Assembly: GCA_019918135.1 (NCBI GenBank)
Contig: WBZZ01002078.1
Coordinates: 2,501-55,000 of the forward strand
Length of the DNA stretch: 52,500 nucleotides
Reading direction: 5' to 3'
DNA from: Paulinella micropora
Taxonomy: Eukaryota; Cercozoa; Imbricatea; Euglyphida; Paulinellidae
Part shown: one piece after another, positions 12,651 through 22,805 of the stretch
Layout of the letters: each line of letters opens with the position of its first letter
How positions within the stretch are numbered: position 1 is the stretch's first letter
Translations under genes and position numbers: made by a program
Notes under the pieces: generated by a model
What the model was told of the DNA's origin: nothing
Databases searched by the model: none
The model's input: the letters and a program-made list of their open reading frames with translations, nothing else

Positions 12651-13744
12651 AGTCTGGACCTTTTGATGGCATCTCCCCTCCTATACAGGGCTGAATTCTA
12701 TCAAAAGGTCCAGACTGTGAGGGAAACGGAAAAAAAAGAGGCGGGGGGAGGAGGAGGGGGGGGGGGGGGGGTTGCCGCCTAACTGATCAGCGGCGGTCTC
12801 CACTTAGCCGTCTTGCGGTGGGTGCACTTCCTCGCCCCCCTCCCTCTCCATTGTTTCCCGGGAAATCTCACAGTTTGGACCTTTCGTCAGAAATTAGCTT
12901 GTATAGGGGCTGATTTTTAACGAAAGGTCCGCCACTGAACCGTCTGGCGCTGGGTGCCACCCCCCCTTCCCTCCATTTTTTTCCCGGGAAATCTCACTGT
13001 CTGGACATTTCGTCGGAAATTAGCTTGTATAGGGGCTGATTTTTGACGAAAGGTCCGCAATCAGGTGAATTTTGGCGGCTGGTGCCACTTCCCGGAAATT
13101 TCACGGTCTGGACCTTTCGTAGGAAATTAGCTTGTATAGGGGCTGATTTTTAACGAAAGGTCCACGATCCGGAAATCAGCCTGGTTCAGTGGCGGGCTGT
13201 TGACGAAAGGTCCGCCATTTGACTGTTTTACGGCGAGTGCACTTCCCTCCTCCCTTCCCTCTCCTTTTCCCCGTGAAATCTCACGGTCTGGACCTTTCGT
13301 CGGAAATTAGCTTGTATAGGGGCTGATTTTTAACGAAAGGTCCACGATCCGGGAAATCGGCCTGATTCAGTGGCGTGTGCACTTCCCTCCTCCCTTCCCT
13401 CTCCTTTTCCCCGGGAAATCTCACAGTCTGGACCTTTCGTCGGAAATTGGCTTGTATAGGGACGGATTTTTGACGAAAGGTCCACGATCCGGGAAATCAG
13501 CCTGGTTCAGTGGCGTGTTGATGACGAAAAGTCCGCCATTTGACCGTTTTGCGGCGAGTGCACTTCCCGCCTCCCTTCACTCTCCTTTTCCCCCGTGAAA
13601 TCTCACAGTCCGGACCTTTCGTCAGAAATTCGCTTGTTTCGGGGCTGATTTTTGACGAAAGGTCCGGAATCCGGGAAATCGGCCTGGTCTGGACCTTTCG
13701 TCAGAAATTCGGTTGTATAGAGGCGGATTTTTGACGAAAGGTCC
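12651..13744. repeat. Array of eight palindromic units in left TIR
   Basis: Unit 1 (12,651-12,716) has 17-base perfect arms, AGTCTGGACCTTTTGAT and its complement. Units 2-8 are each 54 bases: 12,877-12,930; 13,003-13,056; 13,110-13,163; 13,290-13,343; 13,430-13,483; 13,612-13,665; 13,691-13,744. Each starts GGACCTTTCGT and ends ACGAAAGGTCC (one arm in unit 3 has a C-to-A change). The inner sequence is partly self-complementary around a TTGTATAGGG centre. Spacers between units also resemble each other (pyrimidine-rich tract, CCCGGGAAATCTCAC). Candidate roles are replication origin, recombinase or resolvase site, or packaging signal. Confidence 0.9.
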
Positions 13745-13953
13745 GGAAGGCAGGTTGGGGTGCTTTAGCAGCAGGGGTTGTGGGGGTTGCGGGGGCCTCA
13801 GCAGCAAAAGGTTGCGTGGGAGGAGGGGGAGGGGGAGCGCCCCGGGTCGGCGACCTTTGGTCCAGGGGGGGGGATTTGCGGGAAAATTTCGCGTTGGTGT
13901 GTGTGAAAGCTGTTGTTTTTTTCTTCTTGGCTTTATCATTACTCTGTGTCGAA

Positions 13954-14172
13954 ATGCTGGCCGTTTGTCCTACCTGTGGCGCCTGCTTTTTCGAAGGCCA
14001 GCTGTATTGGTCCGGGACTTGCAAAAAAGGGGATCCTCTGGACTTGGCCTCGCTCGTGTGCCGCCCTTATGGCGACGGCGCCTGCATCAACCCCGCTCGT
14101 GACGTCCCCGGCGGAGACACTTGGGAAGAACGCATGCGCTTCGTTGAAAATGTTCTAGATGAGATCCTGTAA
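13954..14172 (+). CDS. Small Cys-rich protein, probable zinc binding
   Basis: 72 residues, starting at the ATG at 13,954, just inside the left TIR. It has CPTCGACFF near the N-terminus and two later Cys residues, in SLVCRPYG and GACINP, after a Gly/Asp-rich stretch. The Cys pattern suggests a small zinc-binding fold, though this is inferred from spacing only. The first gene of the unique region, it is read in the same direction as the fibre gene that follows 50 bases later. The family was not recognised. Confidence 0.65.
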   Translation: MLAVCPTCGACFFEGQLYWSGTCKKGDPLDLASLVCRPYGDGACINPARDVPGGDTWEERMRFVENVLDEIL

Positions 14173-14222
14173 ACTAAGTAAAAAAACTTTTCCTCCTGTT
14201 ATATCATTTAATCAGCAACAAA

Positions 14223-17200
14223 TGGAAGTTGCGAGGTCGTACAAGCGGCGGCGCCTCGACGGTGCGACCGACGACTTTGTGCTACCGGTCGACTGACAGA
14301 GTGGTGACGTCCTTGTTTCGGACGGCGACGGGGGCGTGAGATGGGCAGCGGGCGGAGTGGCCGCGAACGAGGCGGTAGCGCTTAATACCGCCCACAGACT
14401 GACCACGTCCGGAAACCCGCACTTGGTCGATTTAGCCGACCTGATTACCTTGACACTGGACACCGAAGCCAAAACTAACCAGCCGGCCGGGATGACTTCT
14501 AACAGCTCCGCTGGCTTTGCGGCCTCGGCCTCTAGCAATTCCGCCCAGGCCTACCTGGCTTTTGACAGTGACTTCTCGACGCTGTGGGGCACCACTGCGC
14601 CCGACAGCTACAACGGCAACAACTACACTGCCATGATCGAGACGATGGTCGATAATCTCCCTGTAGCGGGCGCGTGGCTCCAGCTCGATCTACCGATGCA
14701 CGCCAAGGTCACTGCTTACCACGTCACGTCCGCGGGTGCTATTACCGCGCCCAGGGACTGGGTAGTCGCTTACAGCGCGGACGGCAGCCGGTGGTTCACT
14801 TGGGACAGCCAGACGGCTCAGACCTTTGTCGGCGACAGCCTGCGCACGTTCACGCCTGCGACCGCGGCCGACTACGCCAGGTACCTGCGCGTAATCTGCA
14901 CTAAAAACAGCGGGGCGGGGGTCTGGTACATGCGGAGCCTGGCCTTCGACTACCAGCTGTACAATGCAGGCTGCATCGAGAACACCAGTTATCCGACCAA
15001 GGCCTCGCAGCTGGCGCCCAAGGCGTACGTCGACCACGCCGTCGCAGGAGCGGTGAAGTTCCCGTCGATCATGCCTACCCAAGACGACTGCATCGTGACC
15101 ATGGACCCAGATGGGTCGATCTTTGCGGTCAAGGACAGGACGCTCAAGCAGCCGTCTTTAGCTCCAAATGCCAATGGCGCGATCGTGCTCATGGACACCG
15201 ATTTTACGGTTACGACGACCCCTGACACTCTCGCGAGGCTGCCTAACCCTCTGCCCGCCTCTGCCGCGCAGCTGGTGACGGTCGATCCGGACGGTGTGCT
15301 AGGCCTGAGCAGCCAATTAAGCTCGTCAACGCTCACGCTGACAGGGGCTGGCTGCAACAGCACTCTTTCGGCTCCTTCCAGTGGGTCTTGTGCACTCAAG
15401 CTGCCGGCCTCCCTTCCTGCAAGTACGAAGCTGTTGGCGGCCGGAGCGGACGGGGCCATGAGCTACGCGGAGGGCGACTTCTTGCCCATGCCCGTCACTA
15501 GCGGCATACTGGTGAAGGAAACGGGCGTGATCAACACCAAGACGATAGAGGATCTCTTCCGACAGGCTAGCGGCGCGCTCGCTGTAGGCTACCTGGCCGG
15601 CGGGGACATGAAGCAGGGGGGCGCCAGCATAGCGATAGGCGATTATACCGGGATGGTTACGCAAGGTTCGGGCGCTGTCGCAGTGGGAGATACTACCGGA
15701 AACGAGAATCAAGGCGACAACGCCGTGGCGATAGGCGCGACGGCGGGCAGTACCAACCAAGGGGCGCGATCCGTGGCGATAGGATATTATGCGGGCACCA
15801 CAAATCAAGGAGCGCGGTCCGTAGCTATCGGGTCACATGCGGGCTCCGTGTTGGGGGCGGACAGCATTGCGATTGGTGGGTACGATAACGCCCTGTCGGT
15901 ACCTGCAACAAACGCGATCGTGCTGAACGCGAGCGGTGCGGACATGGATGTTAGCACACCTGGTTCGACTACCATCAGGCCGGTGAGGTCGGGCCAAGCG
16001 AGCGGTTCGGGCAAGATGGTGCTGCAGTACAACCCGAGCACGTACGATGTCCCAAAGCAATTTCTCGCTGCCGAGCTCGCTGCCCATCACCACAGCGCTG
16101 ATGTCACTAACCTCCAACGGCGCGATGCAAGCTGGTGGTAATATGATCTACCATAACTTGATGTTTGGCCTGGCTGCCACTGGTAGCAAGATGCCGAGCA
16201 ACATGACTACGAACCCCTGGGTCAGCCCCGATGTGTACACCTATACAGCGAGCTCCGATGGGAGGTACGGGGACAACGTCTTGTATGATGCTAGACTCGC
16301 GTTCGATAACTCCGTCAGCACTACACACATGGGCACAGGCCCTTACGACGCTACTACGGGCGTTTGGAGTGGCTCATTGGGTGTGACTGGCAAGACCATC
16401 AGCGGCGTTTTTGTGAATGGCAACTGGTTACAGCTCGATTTGGGTAGGGTGGTTCAACTGACCCAGTACTACGTTACTTCTGCCAGCAGCATAAATTCCG
16501 CGACCTCGTATGCGCCCGGCCAGTGGAAGATGGCTACTAGCACGAACGGCTCTACTTGGACTTTGTGGCACGACCAGAACGTGACACAGACGTTCACCAC
16601 GAGCCAGGAAAAGACGTTTGCTCCTATAGTCCCAGCAATTGGCAGGTATGTGGTAATGGTATTTATAGTCGCTGGTTCTAGCAACCTGGTCGGCCGGGTC
16701 GTCAACGAAATAGCCTCGTTAAAATTCGATTTCAACGACTACGTGTATTTGCCGAGGAACCTGTCACCACCCTCAGACGTGACTGACGCCGACAACAAAG
16801 GCTACGTGGACACGCAGACTTCGAAGACACCATTGGCGATCGGCACCTCCACGATCGCGAGCACGGGGACAGTCGCGCTGAGCCTGCCCAGCTCGCTGCC
16901 TGCCGGCACTTCTCTGACGTCGCTGGGCTCCGACGGTACGCTGTTGCACGGGGACCAGGCCATCTCTCATGGTCTGAGCCTTGTAGCCACTTCATACGTG
17001 AAGAAGCCCGACAGTATGTCGAGCAACAGCTGGAACGGCCTGGTCGCGAGCGCGTCCACTTCTGGGAACGGCAACGCGTACGACGGCTTCAATACTGGCT
17101 CAAACTCCTCCTGGCAGAGCAACACTGGTACCTACGATGCCACTAGCGGCGCCTACACCTCCAATGCAAGCAAAACGTTTTCGGGTGTAGTGTGCTCAGG

Positions 17201-20200
17201 AGAGTGGCTCCAGCTAGATTTTGGCACTGGAGTCGTACTGGAGAAGTACTGTCTGCAGGGCCAGACCGGCGGCCTGAGTAAAGCAATGAAACAATGGTGG
17301 GTGGGCACGTCGTTGGACGGCACTACCTGGACGCTGTGGCAATATGCATCGTTCTCCTTTATAATTGATACTTCAGTCACTTTCACTCCGACTGACAACG
17401 CAAGGGCTGCCCGCTACGTGGCCATAGTTGTTGCTTCCATCATGGGCGCAGGGGCTTCTAGCTTCTGTGCGATCAACCACTTTGGCTTTGACTACACAAC
17501 GTGCCCCGCGATCAAGAACATAGCGGCGCCGCTAGTCAGCACCGACGCTGCCAACAAGGCTTACGTAGACGGACACGCGCATAGGTCACCAATGACGATC
17601 GGCACCTCTACGATCGCGAGCATCGGGACGGTCGCACTGAGCCTGCCTAGCTCGCTGCCTGCCAGCACTTCTCTGACGTCGCTGACCTCTGCAGGACAGC
17701 TAAGCGCCTCTGCGCTCAAGGTGCCCGTGTCCTTGCCTGGCGGCACTTCGCTAGTGACACTCGATTCCGCTGGCCAGCTCGATACAGGCGCTGCTAGCTT
17801 GCTGTCGCTCACCGGGGCGGGAGGCACCAGCACACTTTCCGCTCCTGGCACAGGCTCCAGCGCCGTCAAGACTTTCAGTGGTCTGCCGTCCGTGGTATCG
17901 CTAGTCACGGTAGATGGCAGCGGCAGCCTGGCACATGCGCAGCCGGTTGGACACAGTCTTGCTTTTACAGACTCTCCGAGCGGCAGCAGAATGCCTAACG
18001 GCATGACATCCGCGAGCTGGACGTCGGGCAGTCAAACGTTTGTCGCGAGCGCTAGTGGCTCGTTCAGTACGTCCGTCCCTTATAAGGCGTTTGATGGTAA
18101 CGGCACTGGTACTTTTTGGTGTACACCACTGAGCGTCTACAACACCTCAACCGGTGCCTACACCAGCAACAAGTTCAAGACAGTGGGAGGCTCGAACGTG
18201 AACGGGGAGTGGATCCAGCTCGATTTCGGGGCGGAAGTGCGGCTGACCACGTACTACATCACTACTTCTGTAAATAGATCGCCTGGTAAGCGGGTGATGG
18301 CAGTCAGTGACGACGGGAATACTTGGACCACCTGGCAAGCACAGGCAACAAGATACACCTTCACCGACGCCACAGAAGCTGCTTTTACGCCTCCTGCGCC
18401 CGTGATCTGTCGGTATGCGGCACTGGTAACTGAAAATACTGGCGTTAATAACTACTTCCAGATCAGCGCGCTGAGTTTCGATTACAGCGGGCTTGCTCTC
18501 AGAGTTAAGAACCTAGCACTCCCTGCGAACGGGACAGACGGCGCCAACAAGAGCTACGTGGACTCGCATACACACACGTCGCCACTGACGATCGGTACAT
18601 CTACGATCGCGAGCACCGGGACGGTCGCGTTGAGTCTGCCCAGTGCGCTGCCCGCCAGCACTTCGCTGACGTCGCTGACCTCTGCGGGGCAGCTGAGTGC
18701 TTCTGCGCTAAAGGTGCCAGCCTCTCTGCCAGGCAGCACGTTGCTGCTGACACTCGATTCCGATGGCCAGCTCGCGACAGGGGCTGCTAGCTCGTTGTCG
18801 CTCAGTGGGGCGGGCGGTACCAGCACGCTTTCCGCTCCAGCTTCTGGTTCTTCTGCACTCCTGCTGCCGAGCGCGCTGCCTGCTGCAACGTCGCTAGTCT
18901 CGGTGACCAGCGGAGGCTTGCTGCAGCACGGGAACCAGGCATTCTCACACGGTTTGACCTTCGCTGCAGGCACTGCCGGGGCCGGACAGGCTGTCACACT
19001 ACCGGCCTGGACCAGCAACAGCGCCTACACGCCCTCGACCGATCCGAACTGGTCTATCGCGGCTTCGTCCGAAGCTGCATCTCCCTACGTTCTCTACAAG
19101 TGCTTTGACAAGACGTATGCTACCATCGAATCAGATTGCTGGTCATCAGCTGGCGGTAAATACTACACTACAGCCGAGAACGCACCGCTGTCAGGGACAG
19201 TGAAGGCGGCGTGGAGAACAAGTAACGTGGACGGCGGAAGTTACGTAGACGGCGAGTGGATACAGATCAGGCACGCAACCGCGAGGAAGCGTCTTCTCTC
19301 TTTCAAACTCTACACAAGATACCAGTATTATACAGAAGGTCCTAGAAAATACAGAGTTTTGGCTAGCAACGATGGTATAAGCTGGACTACGATATTCACG
19401 GAGCCCGGTCCTTATACGTGGACAGACAATGGCTTCGTAAGTAAGACACTGTCCCCCGTGCCAAGTGCATATCACTACCACCGCCTAGTAGTGACGGAAA
19501 CAAACGGTATTTACGGCAGCGCCATTGTTGGATACTGGGATACATCGTTCGAGGAGGATACGACACTCTATACTATCACTGGCGTCGCTGCGCCCGCTGC
19601 AGCCACTGACGCTGCCAACAAAAGCTACGTTGACAAGAAGACGTCTAAGACTCCGCTGGTGGTCGGTAACAGCTCGATCGCGAGCACCGGGACTGTCGCG
19701 CTGAAGCTGCCGAGCGCGCTGCCATCCGCTGGCACTGATCGTGTGCTCCAGCTCAACGACCTCGGCGAGTTCGAGCTGGGCACCTGGGACAACGGCCACT
19801 GGCTGTGCGAAACAGTGCTGACTTTTGCTAATGCTAATGGCAGGATTATGACTTACGACAACACGGTGAGAATCGCGCCTTCTTTCGGCAATATCACTCG
19901 CTTGACTAGCAACTCGGGCAACGCTTCTACCAGCTACACCACGTTCCAGAACACGTCGGGCATGACCAGGAAATGGCTCGTTGCTGCCTGCGTCAAATTC
20001 AAAAACACCGCCACGAGCAGTCCCATGAACGCCGAGGCCTGGGTCGAGAAGAGCGCTAGCAGGCCGGCCAGCAACACCGCGATCGCGTCGGTGCGCTGGC
20101 TGCACTCCACCACTTATAGTAACGGTAGTGCTTTCAACGGGCAGTATGCGACAGTGAATCTAGCTGGCATAGTGGAAGTGGCCGCGAACGAGTACATCTG

Positions 20201-20306
20201 GATCGAGGTTTACGGAGGTACAGCAACTGCCGTAAATTACATTGCAAACATTGGATCAGCCGTCTATGAAAGAGGGTTTGTGTCTATTACCGAGATTCCG
20301 GGCTGA
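14223..20306 (+). CDS. Giant multidomain fibre protein with discoidin-like domains
   Basis: Roughly 2,000 residues, read as one gene with two probable single-base frame breaks, near 14,295 and 16,045. Parts in order: short head with a basic KRRR patch; F5/8 type C (discoidin-like) domain 1 (14,485-14,955); YadA-head-like repeats of the form AVAIGxxAG (15,605-15,900); discoidin-like domains 2-5 (about 16,175-16,740, 16,970-17,510, 17,950-18,500 and 18,960-19,560), each with GEWIQLDFG-type and WxxWQ-type motifs; and a beta-rich C-terminal domain (19,790-20,306) that resembles a C1q/TNF-like head. Linkers repeat NKxYVD and LSLPSSLPAxTSLTSL, as in trimeric phage tail fibres. Discoidin domains bind glycans or lipids. 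It is therefore inferred to be a trimeric receptor-binding fibre. The repeated linker motif on both sides of 16,045 argues for one gene, not two. Confidence 0.8.
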
Positions 20307-20330
20307 TTTTTTTTCTTTCGAGCCTGTATT

Positions 20331-20342
20331 TTTTAATTAAAA
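20331..20342 (+). promoter_or_regulatory. AT-rich promoter-like element TTTTAATTAAAA
   Basis: An AT-rich palindromic block directly precedes the ATG at 20,343. Similar TTAATTAAAA blocks lie before or between genes near 36,365, 41,880 and 42,701, in DNA that is otherwise GC-rich. They could be promoters or termination/polyadenylation signals. The role is inferred from position only. Confidence 0.35.
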
Positions 20343-20630
20343 ATGGACGCGTTGCGACAAGCACTAGCTGAGAACGAGAACGAGCTGGCCACGTGCCTAG
20401 CCCGCCGCCGGATACTGGCCGTAGAACGAGAGAAGTTACAGCTGCAGATTGCGCTGTGTGAAAAGGTCTGCTGTGACAAGGACATGCGCGAGCAAGTCAA
20501 GACGCTCATCCAACAGCAAGAAGAGGCCGAGGCAGCAGCAGCCGAGGCGGCCGCCCACGCGGCAGCAGCCGAGACCGAAATGGCTCTAGAAGAGACGATC
20601 GTAGAGATGCCAGACACTATCAATGGCTAG
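20343..20630 (+). CDS. Small coiled-coil protein
   Basis: 95 residues. The helical content is high, with heptad-like Leu/Ala spacing in the first half, an Ala/Glu-rich stretch at about residues 60-85 and a short acidic end. It lies 36 bases after the fibre gene on the same strand and may be a fibre-associated or virion protein. Its TAG stop overlaps the TAG stop of the convergent reductase gene through a shared CTAG. The family was not recognised. Confidence 0.6.
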   Translation: MDALRQALAENENELATCLARRRILAVEREKLQLQIALCEKVCCDKDMREQVKTLIQQQEEAEAAAAEAAAHAAAAETEMALEETIVEMPDTING

Positions 20631-21604
20631 AAGTCCTGGTCTAGGCCCCACTCGGGCTCCTTGGCCGGCGCCCGCGCGTACTCGCTCACTCTTTTCTCGA
20701 AAAAGTTCGTTTTGCCAATCACGCCAAGCTGCTCCATGAAGGGCAAGGGACACTTGGCCACCCCGTACAGCTTTTCGCCCAGGCCCAGGTTTTGCAACAG
20801 GCCGTCCGCCACGAACTCGACGTACCGCTCCATCAGCGTCGCGTTCAGGCCCAACAGATTCACGGGCAGGGACTCGTTGATGAACCTCCGTTCGACCTCG
20901 ACGCAGCCCGCCACGATCTGGAAAATGCGCGACATCTGCAGCTTGTTCGACACGTGGTGCTTGTACAAGTGGCACGCGAACAGGCCGTGCTGCGTCTCGT
21001 CCCGCGCAATAAACTCGTTGCTGGTGCACAGGCCCTGCAGCAGGCCCGGGTGCTTTTGTTTCAGCCAAAAGATGGAGGCGAAAGAAGAGGCGAACTGGAC
21101 AAGTTCCACACAAGCGAACGCCACCAGCCGCTCGGCAAACGAAGACCGGGCCGGGCTGAGCCACTGCAGCGCCCATTTCGCTTTTTGGGCGACGGTCGGG
21201 ACCTGCGTGATCGCATTGAACAGCTTGTCCTTCTCTGGCTGGTCGCTGATGATCGTGTCGATCAACAGGCTGTAGGTCCGCGAGTGTTCGGCCTCATTAA
21301 AGATCTGGTAAGAATAAAAAAGTCTCGCTTCGGAATACTGCACTTCGGCCAAAAAATTGGCGGCCAGGTTCTCTTGGATGATGCCGTCCGAGCTAGCAAA
21401 GAAGCCCAGCACCATCTTAATAAAATGCTGCTCGTCCGCACTCAGTTTCTTGAAATCAGCCTGTTCCCGGCTCAGGTCTAGCTCATCTGCCGTCCAGAAC
21501 GACCGCAGGGAAGCTTCATAGAATGAATACAGGTCCGGACGCCGTATCGGGAAGAGACAAAATCGCGATGCTTCCGGCACGAGCAGTTTTTCTTCAGTGT
21601 CCAT
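20627..21604 (-). CDS. Ribonucleoside-diphosphate reductase small subunit (R2)
   Basis: 325 residues, intact, close to the usual length of viral R2. It reduces ribonucleotides to deoxyribonucleotides together with the large subunit, also encoded here at 42,718-44,973. The di-iron ligands are visible: Asp in FFASSDG, Glu and His in QIFNEAEHSR, and Glu and His in RDETQHG. The radical-bearing Tyr region is present, and the C-terminus WGLDQDF is the short tail that docks on R1. The start at 21,604 is chosen because the homology to R2 (PEASRFCLFPIRRPDLY) begins shortly after it. The two subunit genes are about 21 kb apart, so they are not an operon. R2 is common in nucleocytoplasmic large DNA viruses and unusual in small polinton-like viruses. 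Confidence 0.95.
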   Translation of the reverse strand: MDTEEKLLVPEASRFCLFPIRRPDLYSFYEASLRSFWTADELDLSREQADFKKLSADEQHFIKMVLGFFASSDGIIQENLAANFLAEVQYSEARLFYSYQIFNEAEHSRTYSLLIDTIISDQPEKDKLFNAITQVPTVAQKAKWALQWLSPARSSFAERLVAFACVELVQFASSFASIFWLKQKHPGLLQGLCTSNEFIARDETQHGLFACHLYKHHVSNKLQMSRIFQIVAGCVEVERRFINESLPVNLLGLNATLMERYVEFVADGLLQNLGLGEKLYGVAKCPLPFMEQLGVIGKTNFFEKRVSEYARAPAKEPEWGLDQDF

Positions 21605-21718
21605 AATTCGCTCAGCTGCCTGTTGTCCAGTTTCAGCAAGGCCATCTCTTTTAATACTATAAGAGGGAAAGAGGATATATTTTTTTCTTATGGCACAAAA
21701 CAGAAACAAAGACTAACT

Positions 21719-22066
21719 ATGTTGCAAAGACGTAAGACCGAACAGCGGCTGATGCCCTCGTCGCCAGAGTCCATCACCGTAACTTCGCACGAGCTCGCAC
21801 TCGAGCTCAAGCGGACATACAGCGATTTCAGCTGGCAGTCAGTGCCGCAGCTCATTGTTCACGGGGTCAAGTACCTTGCCCTATATACTAATCATACGGG
21901 CGAGGAGAAGAAGCAGATCCTCATTTCGGTCCTCGTGGACTTGTGCCCCGACGACAACGTGGACAAGCTCATCCCGCCCGTGGTCGATGTCGTCTGGGAG
22001 CTCGTAAAGGCCGCCCTCGCTACCAACTGCTGTGAGCTTTGTCCCAAGGTCTGCACTATTAGCTAA
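21719..22066 (+). CDS. Small helical protein of unknown function
   Basis: 115 residues from the ATG at 21,719. It is mostly helical, with a Leu/Val-rich core (VDLCPDDNVDKLIPPVVDVVW) and three Cys near the C-terminus. Small helical proteins of this kind occur in many nucleocytoplasmic viruses, but the family could not be named. The gene faces the reductase gene divergently and converges on the next gene, with overlapping stops at 22,063-22,066. Confidence 0.6.
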   Translation: MLQRRKTEQRLMPSSPESITVTSHELALELKRTYSDFSWQSVPQLIVHGVKYLALYTNHTGEEKKQILISVLVDLCPDDNVDKLIPPVVDVVWELVKAALATNCCELCPKVCTIS

Positions 22067-22737
22067 TTAGGCATCGGGATCAGGTGCCTGCCCAGCGTCA
22101 CTGGCGTGCCGTGGTGGATCCTGACCGGTTCGCCGCTCGTCACCATCTGCGCGCGCGCTTTGGCCAGCTTCTCGCGGTCCAGGCGGTGCGCCCACAGCAC
22201 CACGCCCGGTATAACTTGCTCGTTCGAACGCACTTTCTCCAGGGCCATGGTGATCTTGACCAGCAGCACGTCCGCCGCTAATCTAAAGCGCCTCTTCTTG
22301 GCCATTTCGACTGACAGCTCGTTCTTGACCATCTCGAAGAGTATCTCACAGGAGAAGTGGCGCTCTGCTTTCTGTCCAAAGTTGAAAAAGCTGTTGGTGC
22401 CCGAGACGATGGCTACTACGATCAGGCAGGTCACGCTGACCCAGTCGTAGCCCGCCCGGCCCGCTTCACACGCCTTGAAGCCGAAATTTCCCACGATAAC
22501 GGAACAAATCGCCGGCACGATCGTAGACAGCAAGCCAAACAACAGAAAACGGTTGTAGTAGTAGTAGCCGGCCGAGTTGTTGAGGCGCGCGTGCAGGGCA
22601 CACTCGTCCACCACGCTGGCGAAATATTGCTCGTGCCTCGAAGACCACTTCTCTTCCTCTCGCTTGACGTCGCTGTCGTCCGAGTCATGGTTCTCGTTCG
22701 AATGCGACCGCATCGCCAAGATTGTATCCTCGTCCAT
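22063..22737 (-). CDS. Two-helix membrane protein, SLATT/DUF4231-like
   Basis: About 224 residues from the ATG at 22,737. An acidic N-terminus is followed by an amphipathic segment with RHEQYF and YYYYNR. Two transmembrane helices follow (FLLFGLLSTIVPAICSVIVG and VSVTCLIVVAIVSG), then a long basic helical tail (KKRRFR). This order, with a Tyr-rich segment before the first helix and a helical cytoplasmic domain after the second, resembles SLATT/DUF4231 proteins, which occur in bacterial conflict systems and some eukaryotic viruses. The match is by pattern only. A longer start at 22,812 would overlap the penton gene and is less likely. Confidence 0.6.
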   Translation of the reverse strand: MDEDTILAMRSHSNENHDSDDSDVKREEEKWSSRHEQYFASVVDECALHARLNNSAGYYYYNRFLLFGLLSTIVPAICSVIVGNFGFKACEAGRAGYDWVSVTCLIVVAIVSGTNSFFNFGQKAERHFSCEILFEMVKNELSVEMAKKRRFRLAADVLLVKITMALEKVRSNEQVIPGVVLWAHRLDREKLAKARAQMVTSGEPVRIHHGTPVTLGRHLIPMPN

Positions 22738-22805
22738 CTTTACTTTTAACTGTGGCCACAAGATTTTTAAAAAAATGTGCGACTGCTGGGCCGGCGGCCA
22801 CTCTA

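Larger units (their letters stand above)
11111..13892 (+). repeat. Left long terminal inverted repeat
   Basis: Matches the reverse complement of 49,644-52,500 almost base for base. Base 11,111 pairs with 52,500 and the inner limit GCGGGAAAATTTCGC ends at 13,892, pairing with 49,644. It holds one protein gene and eight palindromic repeat units. The right copy is 74 or 75 bases longer, matching one extra palindrome unit plus one base in the gene. Long TIRs are typical of polinton-like viruses and other linear dsDNA elements. Confidence 0.95.

Noticed and set aside
12651..13744. CRISPR array
   Set aside because: Repeats are regularly spaced only in part, are full palindromes, lie in mirrored TIRs of a eukaryotic virus, and have similar, not unique, spacers. 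No cas genes are present.
16047..20306. A second, separate fibre gene
   Set aside because: The LSLPSSLP-type linker spans the junction and the frames overlap with no spacer, so a single gene with an indel is simpler.
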